Shown here: positions 36,935-48,341 of the stretch, piece after piece
How the letters are laid out: each line of letters starts with the position of its first letter
How positions within the stretch are numbered: the stretch's first letter is position 1
From: Chondrosia reniformis
Lineage: Eukaryota; Porifera; Demospongiae; Chondrillida; Chondrillidae
Reading direction: 5' to 3'
DNA length: 64,000 nucleotides
NCBI GenBank assembly: GCA_947172415.1
Contig: OX359191.1
Coordinates: forward strand, 1,178,001 to 1,242,000
Position numbers and translations under genes: made by a program
Notes under the pieces: model-generated
Told to the model about the DNA's origin: nothing
Database searches by the model: none
Seen by the model: the letters and a program-made list of their open reading frames with translations, nothing else

Positions 36935-37612
36935 AGTAACTTTATGCCCTACAGTGAATATTTTGGGTGATGATGTATATACTGTAGAACAGTGATCATG
37001 AACTACAAACTACATTCATGCTGTTCATTGTTAGAACTAAATATATATGATGTACGTACATGATGGTCACACTATAAATGGTGGTATGAATTATTTGTAT
37101 TTATGGCCCGGGCACATTGTGTATGCTAATTTTGTTCATAGAGTCAAAGTGAAAGGGTAAGACAAAGAAGAACTTGAAAAAGATCAAAAGCGGAGGAAGG
37201 AAACACTGTGCATGAATATTTTATTAAATATTAACGTTAACATTTTCGAAAATTTGCTTCATAATAATTACTAAACAAGTTTCTATAGATTTATTAAAAA
37301 TTGCATGCTACAGTCACTTTCAGCTACTATATATATACAACTGCTATATTACTGCTATAGATACTACCAATACTACGTACATGCTACTATACTGCTGATA
37401 GTGATATATAGCTGTACAGCCATATTTATGTAATTGTGATGTTGCACAATTTTTATGGTTTTGTGGGAAATGATTGCGCAATGCACTTCCTGGAGTATTT
37501 CTCTTTTAATGTTCCAATATTAGCAAGCAACACCTTATAAATCACCAACGAAGCGATTTTCGGTTATTTGCAGCCATTAATGCACGCTTTTCTACATGCC
37601 AGAACATATACA

Positions 37613-40600
37613 TTATGTTATTTTAATAAACATCACCATGCCTAGAAATGTTGTAAAGACAAGCAGTAAAAAAATCAAAATTGTCCACGAACAGCTTCTT
37701 TTCCTTTGTTCCTGGATCCTCTCAGTCTCATGTTCCAAATTATCAATGTTCTTGTCAGCTTTAACAGATGCATGGTCAATTACCTAACAGAAAAATAAAC
37801 TGAATGGAAACAGAATCTCGCATAAACATAAATAAATTATGACACTAGAGGAATTAAAGTGACAGATCTAAACAAATAACCATCCAAAAGGGACCATTCA
37901 TATGACTTACTTATATGTATAAGCACTTTACTATATACAGTACAAGTTACATATATATAATATATAAAATATTAAAATTACAATCAAGTAATACACAGTA
38001 CAAGTTACAATTATAAGAGATCCAAGTGACTATGTAATATTAAAGTTACAATCAAGTACTAGCTACACAGTGCAAGTTAGAAATCCAAGTGACCCCTAGG
38101 ATAATCAGTATTTTAAATAGTACGTACAGTTGCAGGCTTTGAAATCCTCAACTACTACATAGAGAGTAGTAGTTGATACAGATCATCCAATTGCAAGCTA
38201 GAACACATGGCCTACCAATTACCTTTTCACACCTTAGTATAGACTGAAGCTGATGCATCTACATGCCATATATCAACAAAGGTTCCAGTCTTAAAGGGGT
38301 CTCAGCTAATGACCACAGCAGATTTGATTTGCCTTGTGAGGGAGCTAAGAACACCGACGGTTGGTTGCATGCATGCATTTGCATAATCAACAGGGTTAGA
38401 GACAATTTTGTAACTTGTACGCAAGGACATAAAAGGCCATGCAAGGCCTTTATTATACGTATGTCATATGATGTCCCTTGTATTATGCATATATCTGTAT
38501 GTACTGTGGATAATCATATTACATATACCAGCCAATATTGGTGATTAATGTTGATGTTCCTCATAATATAGAGTCACCTGAAGTCTATTTCAATTTACAG
38601 TTTAAACAAAAGTATATATGAAAATACAAACACAACACTAGAGTGTCAAAGAAGAGGTCAAACAGCTGATGACAAGAATATCTACCAAAACTACATCTTT
38701 AGACGCTCAAAAAAGATTGAAAGATGAAACTTTCAAACAATAACATTAAATTCAAAGATGCATAATGTAGAAAATATATGTACATAAGTGATTGAAGTGG
38801 TTACGTCTTTCTACTATAACCAAAAGCCTTTTCACACAAATACAAATATAAGAAGTATTGCAGCAGCTTGTATGAAGACTGGCAGCATAATCCTTGCAGA
38901 ACTACTGTTATTGGCACCCTACAGAAAATAATTATGAATGCACTTCATGCAGCTGCTAGAAATGTGACATCTGGTACATATGGATATACTTATAACGTAC
39001 CACATCCATCATTGAATGGAGCTAAACATGATTACAGTATATCCATTATACATTTAGTAATCACTGTATAGTCACCAAACCTTCTTAACTCTTAACCTTC
39101 TAACTATTTTCCATATTTTAATTTTACTGTTTTGATGCTGGCTGGGTAGGGTGGTCTGGTAGCACTGGCAAAGGCCTACTCCTAGTCAGCTGGGCTATGT
39201 ACCTGGGTGGACAGCCTGGTAGTCTTGTAAGTGGCAATGGCTTATACGTGCCCAGGTGCAGCCCAGTGCCACATAAATAGTTGCTTTGTTTTTTATATGC
39301 CTTGGGCACATTAACAATACTATAGCTACTACTACTAATAATAACAATGGAGTCACTGAACTTACCTCAGTCTTGTTGCTTAAACCTGGGCATACTAAAT
39401 CACTTCTGCCACAAATTTCATAAATGTTTAACTGCTTCTGAGGGCTAAAAAAGGTATGTGCAACACCACAATAAACCAGATCTACATCCAAACATCTAGT
39501 GAAATACACTGCCTTGTATACTCACTGGCCAATTGCTTCTTGAAAGCACTCCAGTTTTCTAAGATATTCATTATAGCAGCACCCAAGAATCAAGGCAGAC
39601 TCTTCAGCAATCTATGTAGCAGCAATAATTAGAAAACCAGCATAAAGAATACACACATAATTGGGCTAAATGCTTTACTTCAGTGGAGGCCATGTATTAT
39701 TATTCTTGACTTATTAACATTACATTCGGGTACCTAAAAAAGGGGGGGGGCACTGATGAAGGGTGGTGTGGTATTCCCAGAAACTTTAGATCTTAAAGTT
39801 CCCCTATTTTTTCTAGGAAGATGCATGGTGTTATATGGTACGTATAATAACATTCCACACTCTGTGGTTGTTGTTTTAAGGTGGACTGTGTGGGTGGGAG
39901 TGTGCTATTGTATGCATACTGAAGGTGGAACTAGCCAACCCATATGCATATTTACAGGAGGCAAGCACTGATTAAGATTATCATTTAGATTAACTGAGAA
40001 CTGTGGAGCCTACAGCACTTGCGGTTGGACACTGCTTTATGTGTTGGGACTCATTAATAATCTAACACACCCTTTATCAACGTGCTACATCTACTTTAAA
40101 GTAAAAGGCCTATAGGGAACTAAACCTAGTGAGAGCTTTGGATGAGGATATACTGTAAGAGGTTTCCCCCTCTACTTTTTCTTCCTCTCCACTGGGTCAT
40201 GATCATTAGCATGATGTAGAATGGGTTTTAACTAGTTGTACTCATTGTAAGTCATGAGTATTTGGTAGAGTCATATATATAATGGATTTCACTGTATATG
40301 TTTACTGAATGTAGAGGGAGAATACATTATTTCATTAATCACTACACAAAGGGAGTCACTGTGATACAAAATTAAAAATTAAATAAATTAATGGTATGAA
40401 TATTAAACTCATATACACTAACAGGCAAGTTACGTACTTGTTTGCATTCAAGAGTACAGTTATTTTCTTGACATGGTTCAGCATTAGTTGATCTATCAAA
40501 AACCTGAAGGACAAAGTGTTAAAGGTAAAGAAAGGGTGGATATAATGAAACTCATAAATTTCTCTAAACTACTTACATCAACATTTCCCAATATACGTTC

Positions 40601-41436
40601 AATGCATGTACCACTTGCTAGATCATTATATGTCTTGCAATATAAATCTCTGATGGAAGAAATCCCAAAATTTGCAATCTCCTAATATAAAGAGTGAACA
40701 AACGGAACTATAGGAGGAGATTCAGATAAATAGGGCAGTATATGTCATTATCACGGTAGCCTTTCGAACTTTAATAATCTGCATGCTTTATATAACATTG
40801 ATCAAAATAGGACACACTAGGTGTTACAATAACTAGTAGAGTTTCAAAGACATTCTTGTCTCATCTGAAACAAAAAATTATGTATGATGACTGTACCAAG
40901 ATAAACAAGAAGGACAGCATAGATTCTCGTTAATCCATGATTGTAGATATGTACAAATGTAAAAACGATGAGCCTTGGAATGAGTGTTACTTTGGTATAC
41001 TTACAATATTGTTGTCTATCTGATTAATCGGGGATGGTTCGTTCGCTATTATGTTACTGATATTAGTGCGCACATATTCTGCAAAAACGTCTATACAACT
41101 GCTGTTTGAACAGAAAGTTGAAAAGGCCGAAGACATTTCCGTCGTCAACTGGGTATTCTTGCTTAAGTCATTATTAAGAATATTGGTAACAATCCTGGTC
41201 GTCTCCCTGCTAAACCGAAGCCCTCCCAAGCAGTCCCTCACATAGGATCCATCACCTGTCCCTTTATAGTACAGTGGGGCGGAAAAGGGTAAAAGAGTCA
41301 ACGCATAAAGCGTGGTCAACTGATTTTGAGATGCTTGTCTTCTGCTACGTTCATAACTCAATTCTCCCTTTATTTCAAGAGAATCACCACAACTGTATCC
41401 ATAGCAGAGAAGCACACAAAACGTTTGAAGCCTCAT
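37613..41436 (-). CDS. Unrecognised Cys-containing membrane protein with signal peptide
   Basis: Six exons (41436-41005, 40681-40577, 40503-40438, 39611-39526, 39444-39366, 37783-37613), all GT-AG and all in phase, give 312 residues. An upstream in-frame ATG at 41478 is less likely. MRLQTFCVLLCYGYSC is a probable signal peptide. The next 240 residues have about 17 Cys, including CSNSSC, CQENNCTLEC and GCC, and several NxT/S sites, so the region should be lumenal. The last exon encodes a helical segment ADKNIDNLEHETERIQEQ, then a membrane helix (SWTILIFLLLVFTTFLGMVM) and a three-residue tail. That last exon looks like the C-terminus of the Qc-SNARE USE1, but no USE1 N-terminal exons were found nearby and the exon fits this gene's phase. 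No function is proposed. Confidence 0.6.
38690..38745. mobile_element. Fragment of MITE family A
   Basis: TCTTTAGACGCTCAAAAAAGATTGAAAGATG matches one arm of the foldback elements at 2.6, 7.3 and 57.9 kb. The partner arm is missing. Confidence 0.55.
40060..40205. mobile_element. Dispersed repeat, TATAGGGAACTAAACC family
   Basis: Carries ATCTAACACACC, GGCCTATAGGGAACTAAACC, GAGAGCTTTGGATGAGGAT and CTCTCCACTGGGTCA in the same order as 1796-2030, within an intron of the membrane-protein gene. Confidence 0.75.
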
Positions 41437-41460
41437 TAGGTCAGTATAATTAGGGGCGTA

Positions 41461-42010
41461 CACTAATACCGTTTTCATACGGCCACTCGTAAAACTGGGT
41501 TCGACCCGGTTTCGACCCGGGTTAACCGTTCATACGACAATTTTAAACCGGGTCGAACCCGAGTTAAGAAACCGGGTTAGATCCGAGTTAAGATGGCGGA
41601 TAATCGTGAACGCGGACGAACTTGGAACGATGCTGAAGTAGCTGCATTGATTGCTGCGTGGTCGGATGAAAGCGTCCAACTTCAATTGCAGGGAATGGTC
41701 AGAAACGAAATACCATTTACCATACTTATACGAAAATTCTTCTTCCATTCGGTGTCATTCCAACCTGCAGCAACTATTCTCCAAAATGTTTGAGACCTTA
41801 GTCGACTACTAATGCTACGTCGAGTAATGTTTGCTTCGTAATAGTACCGAGATACTACGACTAGAAAGGCATGCAGCTGCAGTTCTTTCTTGATTATTTC
41901 GAAATTCTTCAAGTCGTCTTCTTGCCCTTAACCTTAGCGATCGCTACCACTGTTGTCGTTGTCTGCGTCGTCTTCTAAGTTGCAGGACTCCTGCTAAAAT
42001 AATAATCAAT
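41461..42010. mobile_element. Internally deleted PIF/Harbinger element
   Basis: Two Harbinger genes face each other and meet at about 41720. On the plus strand, ATG 41593 starts MADNRERGRTWNDAEVAALI, the Myb/SANT-like protein, complete only for its first 45 residues. On the minus strand, from about 41990 to 41725, a transposase N-terminal part reads ITRRSISSRLRSQTFW and later GWNDTEWKKNFRIS, then breaks. All catalytic sequence is gone. Upstream of the Myb ATG lies a set of direct and inverted CGGGTTCGACCCGG-like motifs (41494-41590), probably the terminal region. The frame assignments come from recalled family motifs. Confidence 0.7.
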
Positions 42011-42328
42011 AGGAAAAATTCGTCGTACTCCATATTGTACACGTACCGAGCGAATATCGATAATCATTCATTTTATGTAATGATGTATATACAGAGATAA
42101 AAATTTATGCAAAAAAGATGCATGTTAAATCATCTCTTCTGATTAAACACCTCTCGATTTCCTTTTTATGCTATCTCTCTGGATGGTACTATATAACCAA
42201 AGGGCAAATGAATAAATTATACCATAAAAGGTCATTCTGCCATATATATAGGCCATGCATAAATACTTTGCAATTTAAGAAAGCCCCTGATTCAGTGCAA
42301 GTCAGTCAATAAATATTTTTTTAATAAA

Positions 42329-42781
42329 ATGAAAAGCTTTACTTTTTTCAATTTGATACTGTTAATAAGCACAGTACTTTGGACAAGTGGTAAATCAGAT
42401 AAGGACACTGCAGGAGAGCTGGAAACATTCTGCTTGCGATATAAAGAATTATGCATTCCTATAGCTGGGCAGGACACATGCAATAGGCAATATGATGAGT
42501 GCATTGAATATTACCCTGCTGGAGACCTCAAAGGCAAGACAGACCAGGAGTTAGAGAGCATGGTTATACAATCGCTGGCATATCATTACCGTTCAATCAT
42601 CTTACAGCCTTTCTGCACTACCTTAAAGGAGGAGTGTTTGGTAATAATTAAGAAAGAAGATGTCTGTGATAATGATTACAGCGACTGCTTGGAATACTAC
42701 CCTGCTGAAGACTTAGTCACCCTAACTGAGGAGGAAAAGGGGGAATTAATCAGAGACATTCTCGCCCATTTGCAAGAATAA
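42329..42781 (+). CDS. Secreted protein with two cysteine repeats, intronless
   Basis: 150 residues in one open exon. MKSFTFFNLILLISTVLWTSG is a clear signal peptide. The mature chain contains two copies of one unit of about 55 residues: FCLRYKELC ... DTCNRQYDECIEYYPAGDL and FCTTLKEEC ... DVCDNDYSDCLEYYPAEDL, each followed by an acidic helix. Pattern per unit: C-x5-C-x8-C-x6-C-x3-YYPA, so four Cys each and probably two disulphides per unit. The match in spacing shows an internal duplication. I know no family with this pattern. It is acidic, without membrane segment, so it should be secreted. TATA-like sequence lies at 42190, but the promoter is not defined. Neighbours give no hint of its role. 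Confidence 0.8.
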   Translation: MKSFTFFNLILLISTVLWTSGKSDKDTAGELETFCLRYKELCIPIAGQDTCNRQYDECIEYYPAGDLKGKTDQELESMVIQSLAYHYRSIILQPFCTTLKEECLVIIKKEDVCDNDYSDCLEYYPAEDLVTLTEEEKGELIRDILAHLQE

Positions 42782-43406
42782 CTTGTGATTTTAATCAGTA
42801 CTCTTAATAGTAATACTAAGTTACTCTCTTAATAGTAACACTAAGTTAGTACTCTCTTAATTATAATTAGTATCAATCAATCAATCAACATGAACATATC
42901 CCCAAAACATATTGGGAGTTGTTCCTATTCCTATATACAATTCTATATAGTTCACCTACGTAACAGTGACAATTATTATAGTCCATAAATCAATATGAAG
43001 CGGTACAATCCTCAAAATTCATCCCTCCTTGTCTGGGCCTCCCTCTCCTTCCTACAACTTGTCCAACCATTACTCTGTTTGCTAGTCTTCCATCTGTCTT
43101 CCATCATTCTCCATCACCTTTTCTCTCCAAGTCTCTCTCCCGAGTCTGACTTCATGCACATGTGTTACCACTGCTTCCTGCTTTAATCTCTCTCTTACAT
43201 TCATTCCTCATGCACACAATCCAATCTGGTTACACCTACAACTCTCCTCAGAACTTTCATTTCTGCAGCTTCTTATCCTTCAATACCCCCATGCCTCACA
43301 TCCCATATACCAGGTTGATACTACTAGAGTGAAACAGTTGTGGTTCTGATAGATAAGCCAATTAAGTCACATGCGCGCCTGATTCGATTACATAATCAGT
43401 AACAAG
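42782..43406. other. Intergenic, no gene seen
   Basis: Contains tandem CTCTTAATAGTAACACTAAG pieces at 42802-42860, a TCAATCAATCAATCA run, and a pyrimidine-rich stretch at 43010-43260 with a 63-codon open frame of Leu/Ser/His bias that I do not trust. Confidence 0.5.
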
Positions 43407-45519
43407 ATGTCAAAGAGGGCACCAGAAACTCAATTAACGCAGGATAATGCCGATGTTGAAGATGACGATGTAGAAGATGTAAGGTTGTAGATTTGATGTG
43501 ATAGAAACTGGCTGTAGTTTTATTCTTAGCATATTGAGCCAATCCGAAGGCTACCTGCCTCCATTTTGTTTAGAGTGGTACTTTTGAAAGAGCAAGCACT
43601 GAAGCAATTAGTCAGAGAAAGTGAGTCAAGTTGATAGTTATAGAACGTGTTTAGCAAATTTCAGTTAATGGCAGTAGTAGCTATCCGCTGCAATCTTAAA
43701 GTTACCTAAAATCTCTTTTGCAGTGCTAGGGTATCTTCGTATACGTAATAGAGGGCTACTTTTAATATAAATATTACTGTATATAGAATGTATTATTGCC
43801 ATATTTTGGTCTGTAGAGCAATAATTATTACATGGAATACTACCAATTAGTTGCTGACTGTACTAGAATGCTGTGTAGACATTGCATAAATAGAAATGTT
43901 CACTCCTTAATTTTTCAATGCCTACATAAAGTTAAGGTACCAAATATCTGTAATTATAGTTAAAGCAGTGCAATGTGATGTTTTGTCACTTTAGAATCAA
44001 GGTAGCAAGGAGAACAGGATCAGAGGTATGGTATAAGCAGACTATGGTGTAATGTCTCTTTAGGTTTGTGTGGATCCATGTAACCTACTGCCCTCACAAA
44101 AGATTGTTGGACCAGTGGAGAAGAAAAGAAGTAGAAAGAGAAACTCTTGTATCCTCATCCAAAGCTCTCACTAGGTTTAGTTCCCTATAGGCCTTTTACT
44201 CTAAAATACATGTAACATGGAAGAGAAGTATAAGAGTATTCACGTATGTATGTGAGGTCAATTTATCAGAGAGAGTGAGTGATTGAGATTATCTGGTGTA
44301 GCTATATTTATGTGTCTAGTTCACTGTAAACAATATAATCTACAATCTACACTACACTGTACAGTGCGTTATTGAATACCACAAGTACTCATCAAAATGT
44401 TTTTTTTTGTAAAACTTTTCATTAGGCAAACACTACATCTTCTCCCAAAGGACTATTTTCTGGTGTAAGCTTGTTAAAGCCCAATAGTGGTGCAGTAGCT
44501 GGTGAAGCATCCCTTCAGAACACCAGCCAGCAATCCAGTATCTCCAATTATTTTGGAGATGCAAAGATTACACTACCAGCATCGTCTACTATGGCCCCAA
44601 AAGCTTCAAATGGAAAATCTGCCTCCTCCTCGCAGATGTATTTAGCTAATTTGAAAAGCCTCAACACTAGTGTTCTATCCTGGATTGAAAAGCATGTCAG
44701 GGAAAACCCCTACGTTGACCTCTCGCCTGTTTTTAATGATTACGGGAAGCACCTTAAAGACTTGGAACAGAAATACGGGGAAGGACCACACACAACAGAT
44801 ACAAGTGACAGTGACAGTCAGGCCACGGACACTGAGGGCAGATCTCAGAGATCTGAGTCAGCCCAACCTTCCTCTCAGAACTCTGAGACTAGCGTGGATA
44901 GTCAGAGAGCAGTAGTGGGGTCTCCCTCTAGCCTCCTCCAAAGAGGGTCGCTAAACTTTTTAGCACCAAAATCATCTCCACTTACAATTCAACCTCCGAT
45001 TACCATGGCAACCACAAGCATAGTAACAGCTACTACTACTGAAGATAATGAAGGTATATTTTATTGTGGAAATGTCATGAGAATAATGCAAATCTATGGT
45101 CAAAGAGGTCAAATATTGATGACATTTTCTTCTATTTAGATGCTCCACCGGTGATACAAAAGTCTGACCCAGGCCCCGGGGAAACAAGGTGCAAGTTGTT
45201 CTACTTGAAGCCAGGATTGAGTGATGCAGTTACTTTGGGTGTTGGGTTTATCAAAGTTGAGAAGAAGGAGGACAAGGCTTGGATCAGTATGAGGGCAGAC
45301 ACAGCCCTCAAGAAGGTTCTTATGAGTGTGTTTGTGGATTCCAACATTCCTTTAAGTATTGACAAGAAGACACTACTGCTGATTACCCATCCTAATCCTC
45401 CTTTGGACCTGAAGAGTGAAGACTTGAAGAACAAGCCAATTACCTACATCATTAGAGTGAAGACAGAGAATGAAGCTCAGAATCTCTATGACAGCATCAA
45501 GTCTACCTTTTCAAAATAA
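43407..45519 (+). CDS. NUP50: Nucleoporin NUP50
   Basis: Mobile nuclear-basket nucleoporin that binds importin-alpha and Ran and helps cargo release in nuclear import. Exons 43407-43478, 43574-43620, 43995-44025, 44426-45053 and 45140-45519 give 385 residues in one frame. The N-terminus MSKRAPETQLTQDN with the basic RKIKVARR segment is the importin-alpha binding part. The middle holds KGLFSGVSLL with few FG motifs, and a helical region SWIEKHVRENPYVDLSPVF, which is distinctive for NUP50. The last exon, from APPVIQKSD through ETRCKLFYLKPG to the end, is a divergent Ran-binding (RanBP1-type) domain. The stop is 193 bp before the next start codon on the same strand. Length is close to vertebrate NUP50 (about 440-470) but shorter. 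Confidence 0.92.
44100..44210. mobile_element. Dispersed repeat, TATAGGGAACTAAACC family, inverse copy
   Basis: GTATCCTCATCCAAAGCTCT and AGGTTTAGTTCCCTATAGGC mark a copy inside the third NUP50 intron. Confidence 0.75.
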
Positions 45520-45712
45520 CTAGAGCTCACCTCACGTCCATGGCTATACAGCCATATGGCGATCATTATATGTACTGATGGTATCATTATCAGACTACAT
45601 GTCATATACTCTTGCTAACTGTATGATACGTAATACCTATATAACATGAAATATAAACAATCTCATATCCTAGGAGCGATGGTAATCAACAATTTTCTAA
45701 TGCTCGATAAAG

Positions 45713-47630
45713 ATGGCTGCCAATTGGGTATCCCCTAGAGCGCACTACGTGTTTGCTTGGGCGTGTACTATACTTGGACAATCGGCCTTGCTAACAGTAA
45801 GCGCTGATATGTATGTATCGATATTGGCACCCGTTCTAATCAGTTTTCTAATCTTTCTATCTAGCTACCTCTCTTCGTTACGGACTTGATATTTCCTTTT
45901 ACAATAAACAGTAAACCATCATGGAATAAGCTGTGTATCGTACCAAATCAGCCCTTAATCAACAATTTCGTACTGTTGACGACATTTTGGGTGCATCACA
46001 GGTTTGCAATTGAAGCCTTTAGCAGTAATTTTTGTGTCGTTGTTCACCGACGTCACTCACGTGGCTCTGCTATGGCGCCATATTGAGAAATGGCGACGTG
46101 TCCAACAGATCTTATATACGTGACCATGCTGCATGTCGTGTTACATAAAAACAGGCCTATTTTATTTGTATCCATACGAGATATATAATAATAATGTATA
46201 TATGTACAGGAGTAATCTAGGACATTTTCCTAAATACATTTAGTATTCTGCTTCCATTTTTCTATGACGTCATTCGTCGTGCTTTCCTACGCCTATTACA
46301 TGGGGAAATCTATAAAGCTTTGGACAAAGTTTCATGCCAAGTTTTTTCCTTTTTCCCATTGATTATTGTAGTAATGTTATATATTATTTTATTAATGTTA
46401 TTGTATTATTGTTACATATTTTCCATGGGTTAGTGTGATGGCTAGAATTCCAGTGAAGCGTGTCATATTAAGATGGTTGCCTGGTGGAATGGAGAAGTCT
46501 GTGTACTTTGGATCGACAGGAGTGGTGGTGTGGTTCATGTATCTCTTCTGGCTTCCCTCCACTACTTATTCGCTTTGGAAATTACAGCATCCAGTGCTAG
46601 TATATGGAGTGATTGGTAAACCTATGTAGTAGCTGGGAATCTTTGTCTTTTTTTTTGATCTTTTGTGAGTACTTCTACCGTATATCAAATTCTGCTAATT
46701 TTTCACTTTATATGTAGGTCTGGGTGCATTTTGCTGGTTCTTGCTTAAGAATTTAACAGACAGTCTGCATAAATATGACTTAAGTGGCATCAATTCTGCA
46801 ACCAAACGCTATAAACTGTAAGATGCTACAGTATATTATTGTATGTACAATGAAGTTTGGTTATAAGTTGCACAGTTACTTTTAGATTAAACTGATTTGC
46901 ACTGTAGAAGTCAAGACACCAAAGATAAACCAAAGGAGAAGGATGCTAAAGTTGCCTTAAAAGAGAAACTGATAGTTGATGGTGCATTCAAATACATCAG
47001 ACACCCTATCATGACCATCATGTTTATGGCAAATGTCATAACTCCAAATATGGTATGGTCTCTTTAGGATTGGTTTATCATCATTAAACTCTGGATATTA
47101 CCCCTGCCCACTCATGTCCCCTGAGGAGCACAATGAGCTAATGGGCAGAACCGAAATTCGCTTGATGGGAACCTCTGGGGAGACTCTGGTTCCAAGCAAG
47201 TGAACTTCGGTTCTGCCCATTAGCTCATTGTGCTCCTCAGGGGACACGAGTGGGCAGGGCAGAGTTTTATATCAATGTTAAGATCAGCTTCTGATCTTAA
47301 AGTTCCCCTATTTTTTCAGTTATTTGGTTTACATAATTATTGCTTACATAACTCTAAATATGGTATGGTCTATTTATAATTAATTTTATTATTGCTTACA
47401 AGTCTGTTTATTTTACTGCTATATAGACTTTAGGACATTTAATGTGGTCAGTTGGAATGATCATCTACATAGTGGTAGCCGTCATAACATGGGAGGAGCC
47501 TGACCTCATTGAAGTTTTTGGTGATGATTACCGCAAGTACATGCAAAGAGTTCCTCGTTTTCTCCCAAGACTGGCTGATCTACCTCAGATGCTACAAGAG
47601 TTCTTTAAGATACTGTACAAGAAGGATTAA
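45713..47630 (+). CDS. MddA-like methanethiol S-methyltransferase family membrane protein
   Basis: Integral membrane methyltransferase of the NnrU/MddA/isoprenylcysteine-methyltransferase superfamily. Exons 45713-45796, 45865-46001, 46434-46615, 46718-46817, 46908-47052 and 47427-47630 sum to 852 nt, giving 283 residues with no phase break. Exon junction 2-3 creates HHSVMARIPVKR, the hallmark of bacterial MddA (HSxMAR-x3-KR), followed by LPGGMEKSVYFGSTG. Exon 5 has FKYIRHPIMTIMFMA, the SAM-site RHP motif, and exon 6 has WEEPDLIEVFGDDYRKY and VPRFLPR, the family C-terminal signature. Four to five membrane helices are visible. In bacteria MddA converts methanethiol and SAM to dimethyl sulfide; nurim is a more distant animal member. 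Substrate in this organism is an inference. The intron before exon 6 holds a foldback transposon. Confidence 0.8.
47085..47290. mobile_element. Foldback MITE, family B, ~75-bp arms
   Basis: GAGGAGCACAATGAGCTAAT and its reverse complement ATTAGCTCATTGTGCTCCTC lie about 80 bases apart. The arms extend from CCCTGCCCACTC through GGGCAGAACCGAA. Sits in the last intron of the MddA-like gene. A single arm recurs at about 57150-57220. Confidence 0.85.
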
Positions 47631-48341
47631 CTTTAGAGTTATTGCATGAAGATATAGACTATAGTTATTTCATGTAGTACATTAATTTGCTTTATTATAG
47701 TGATGTACTGTATTATCTATACGTATAGCTATTAATGCATTAGCTAATTATCCAGATTGATGTGTATGAAATGTACTTATGTACATATATCAAGTATCAT
47801 TATTAGTATATAGTGGAACTGGAATTCCATATATATATACAGTACAAGTTACAATATACTAAGGTAATCTAATATAATATAATATAATATAATATAAATA
47901 ATTCATATGACTCCAGGAAAGGACCTAGCAACAGAATGGGCATAGTATCACATAGATATATATACACATATAAAGATTACCTTAGTATATTGTAACTTGC
48001 ACTGTATATAATAAATGAAGTAGTTACACATTGTTGCCTAAAGGGTGGTGTTGTAATGCATGTGCTACTTAATGAGCATTAAGATTTTTCTCAGAATCTG
48101 TCTCTATCTCTCCGGTTCACTGCAACACCTCATGATAGTGATTGATTCAGTAACACTGGATTTGTGAATGTGTACCATGCAGATGAATAGCATACTTATA
48201 AGATTCTTTGGTGCCATATCACCTTTAAGCTTTGAGAAGGCCCAGATACGTGTGTGACTTATAAATGCATACTACTGCCCACTACCCCAGGTACTTCCCC
48301 TTGATATAAAAATGGCCGCCTGACTGCAAGCTCCATTTACG

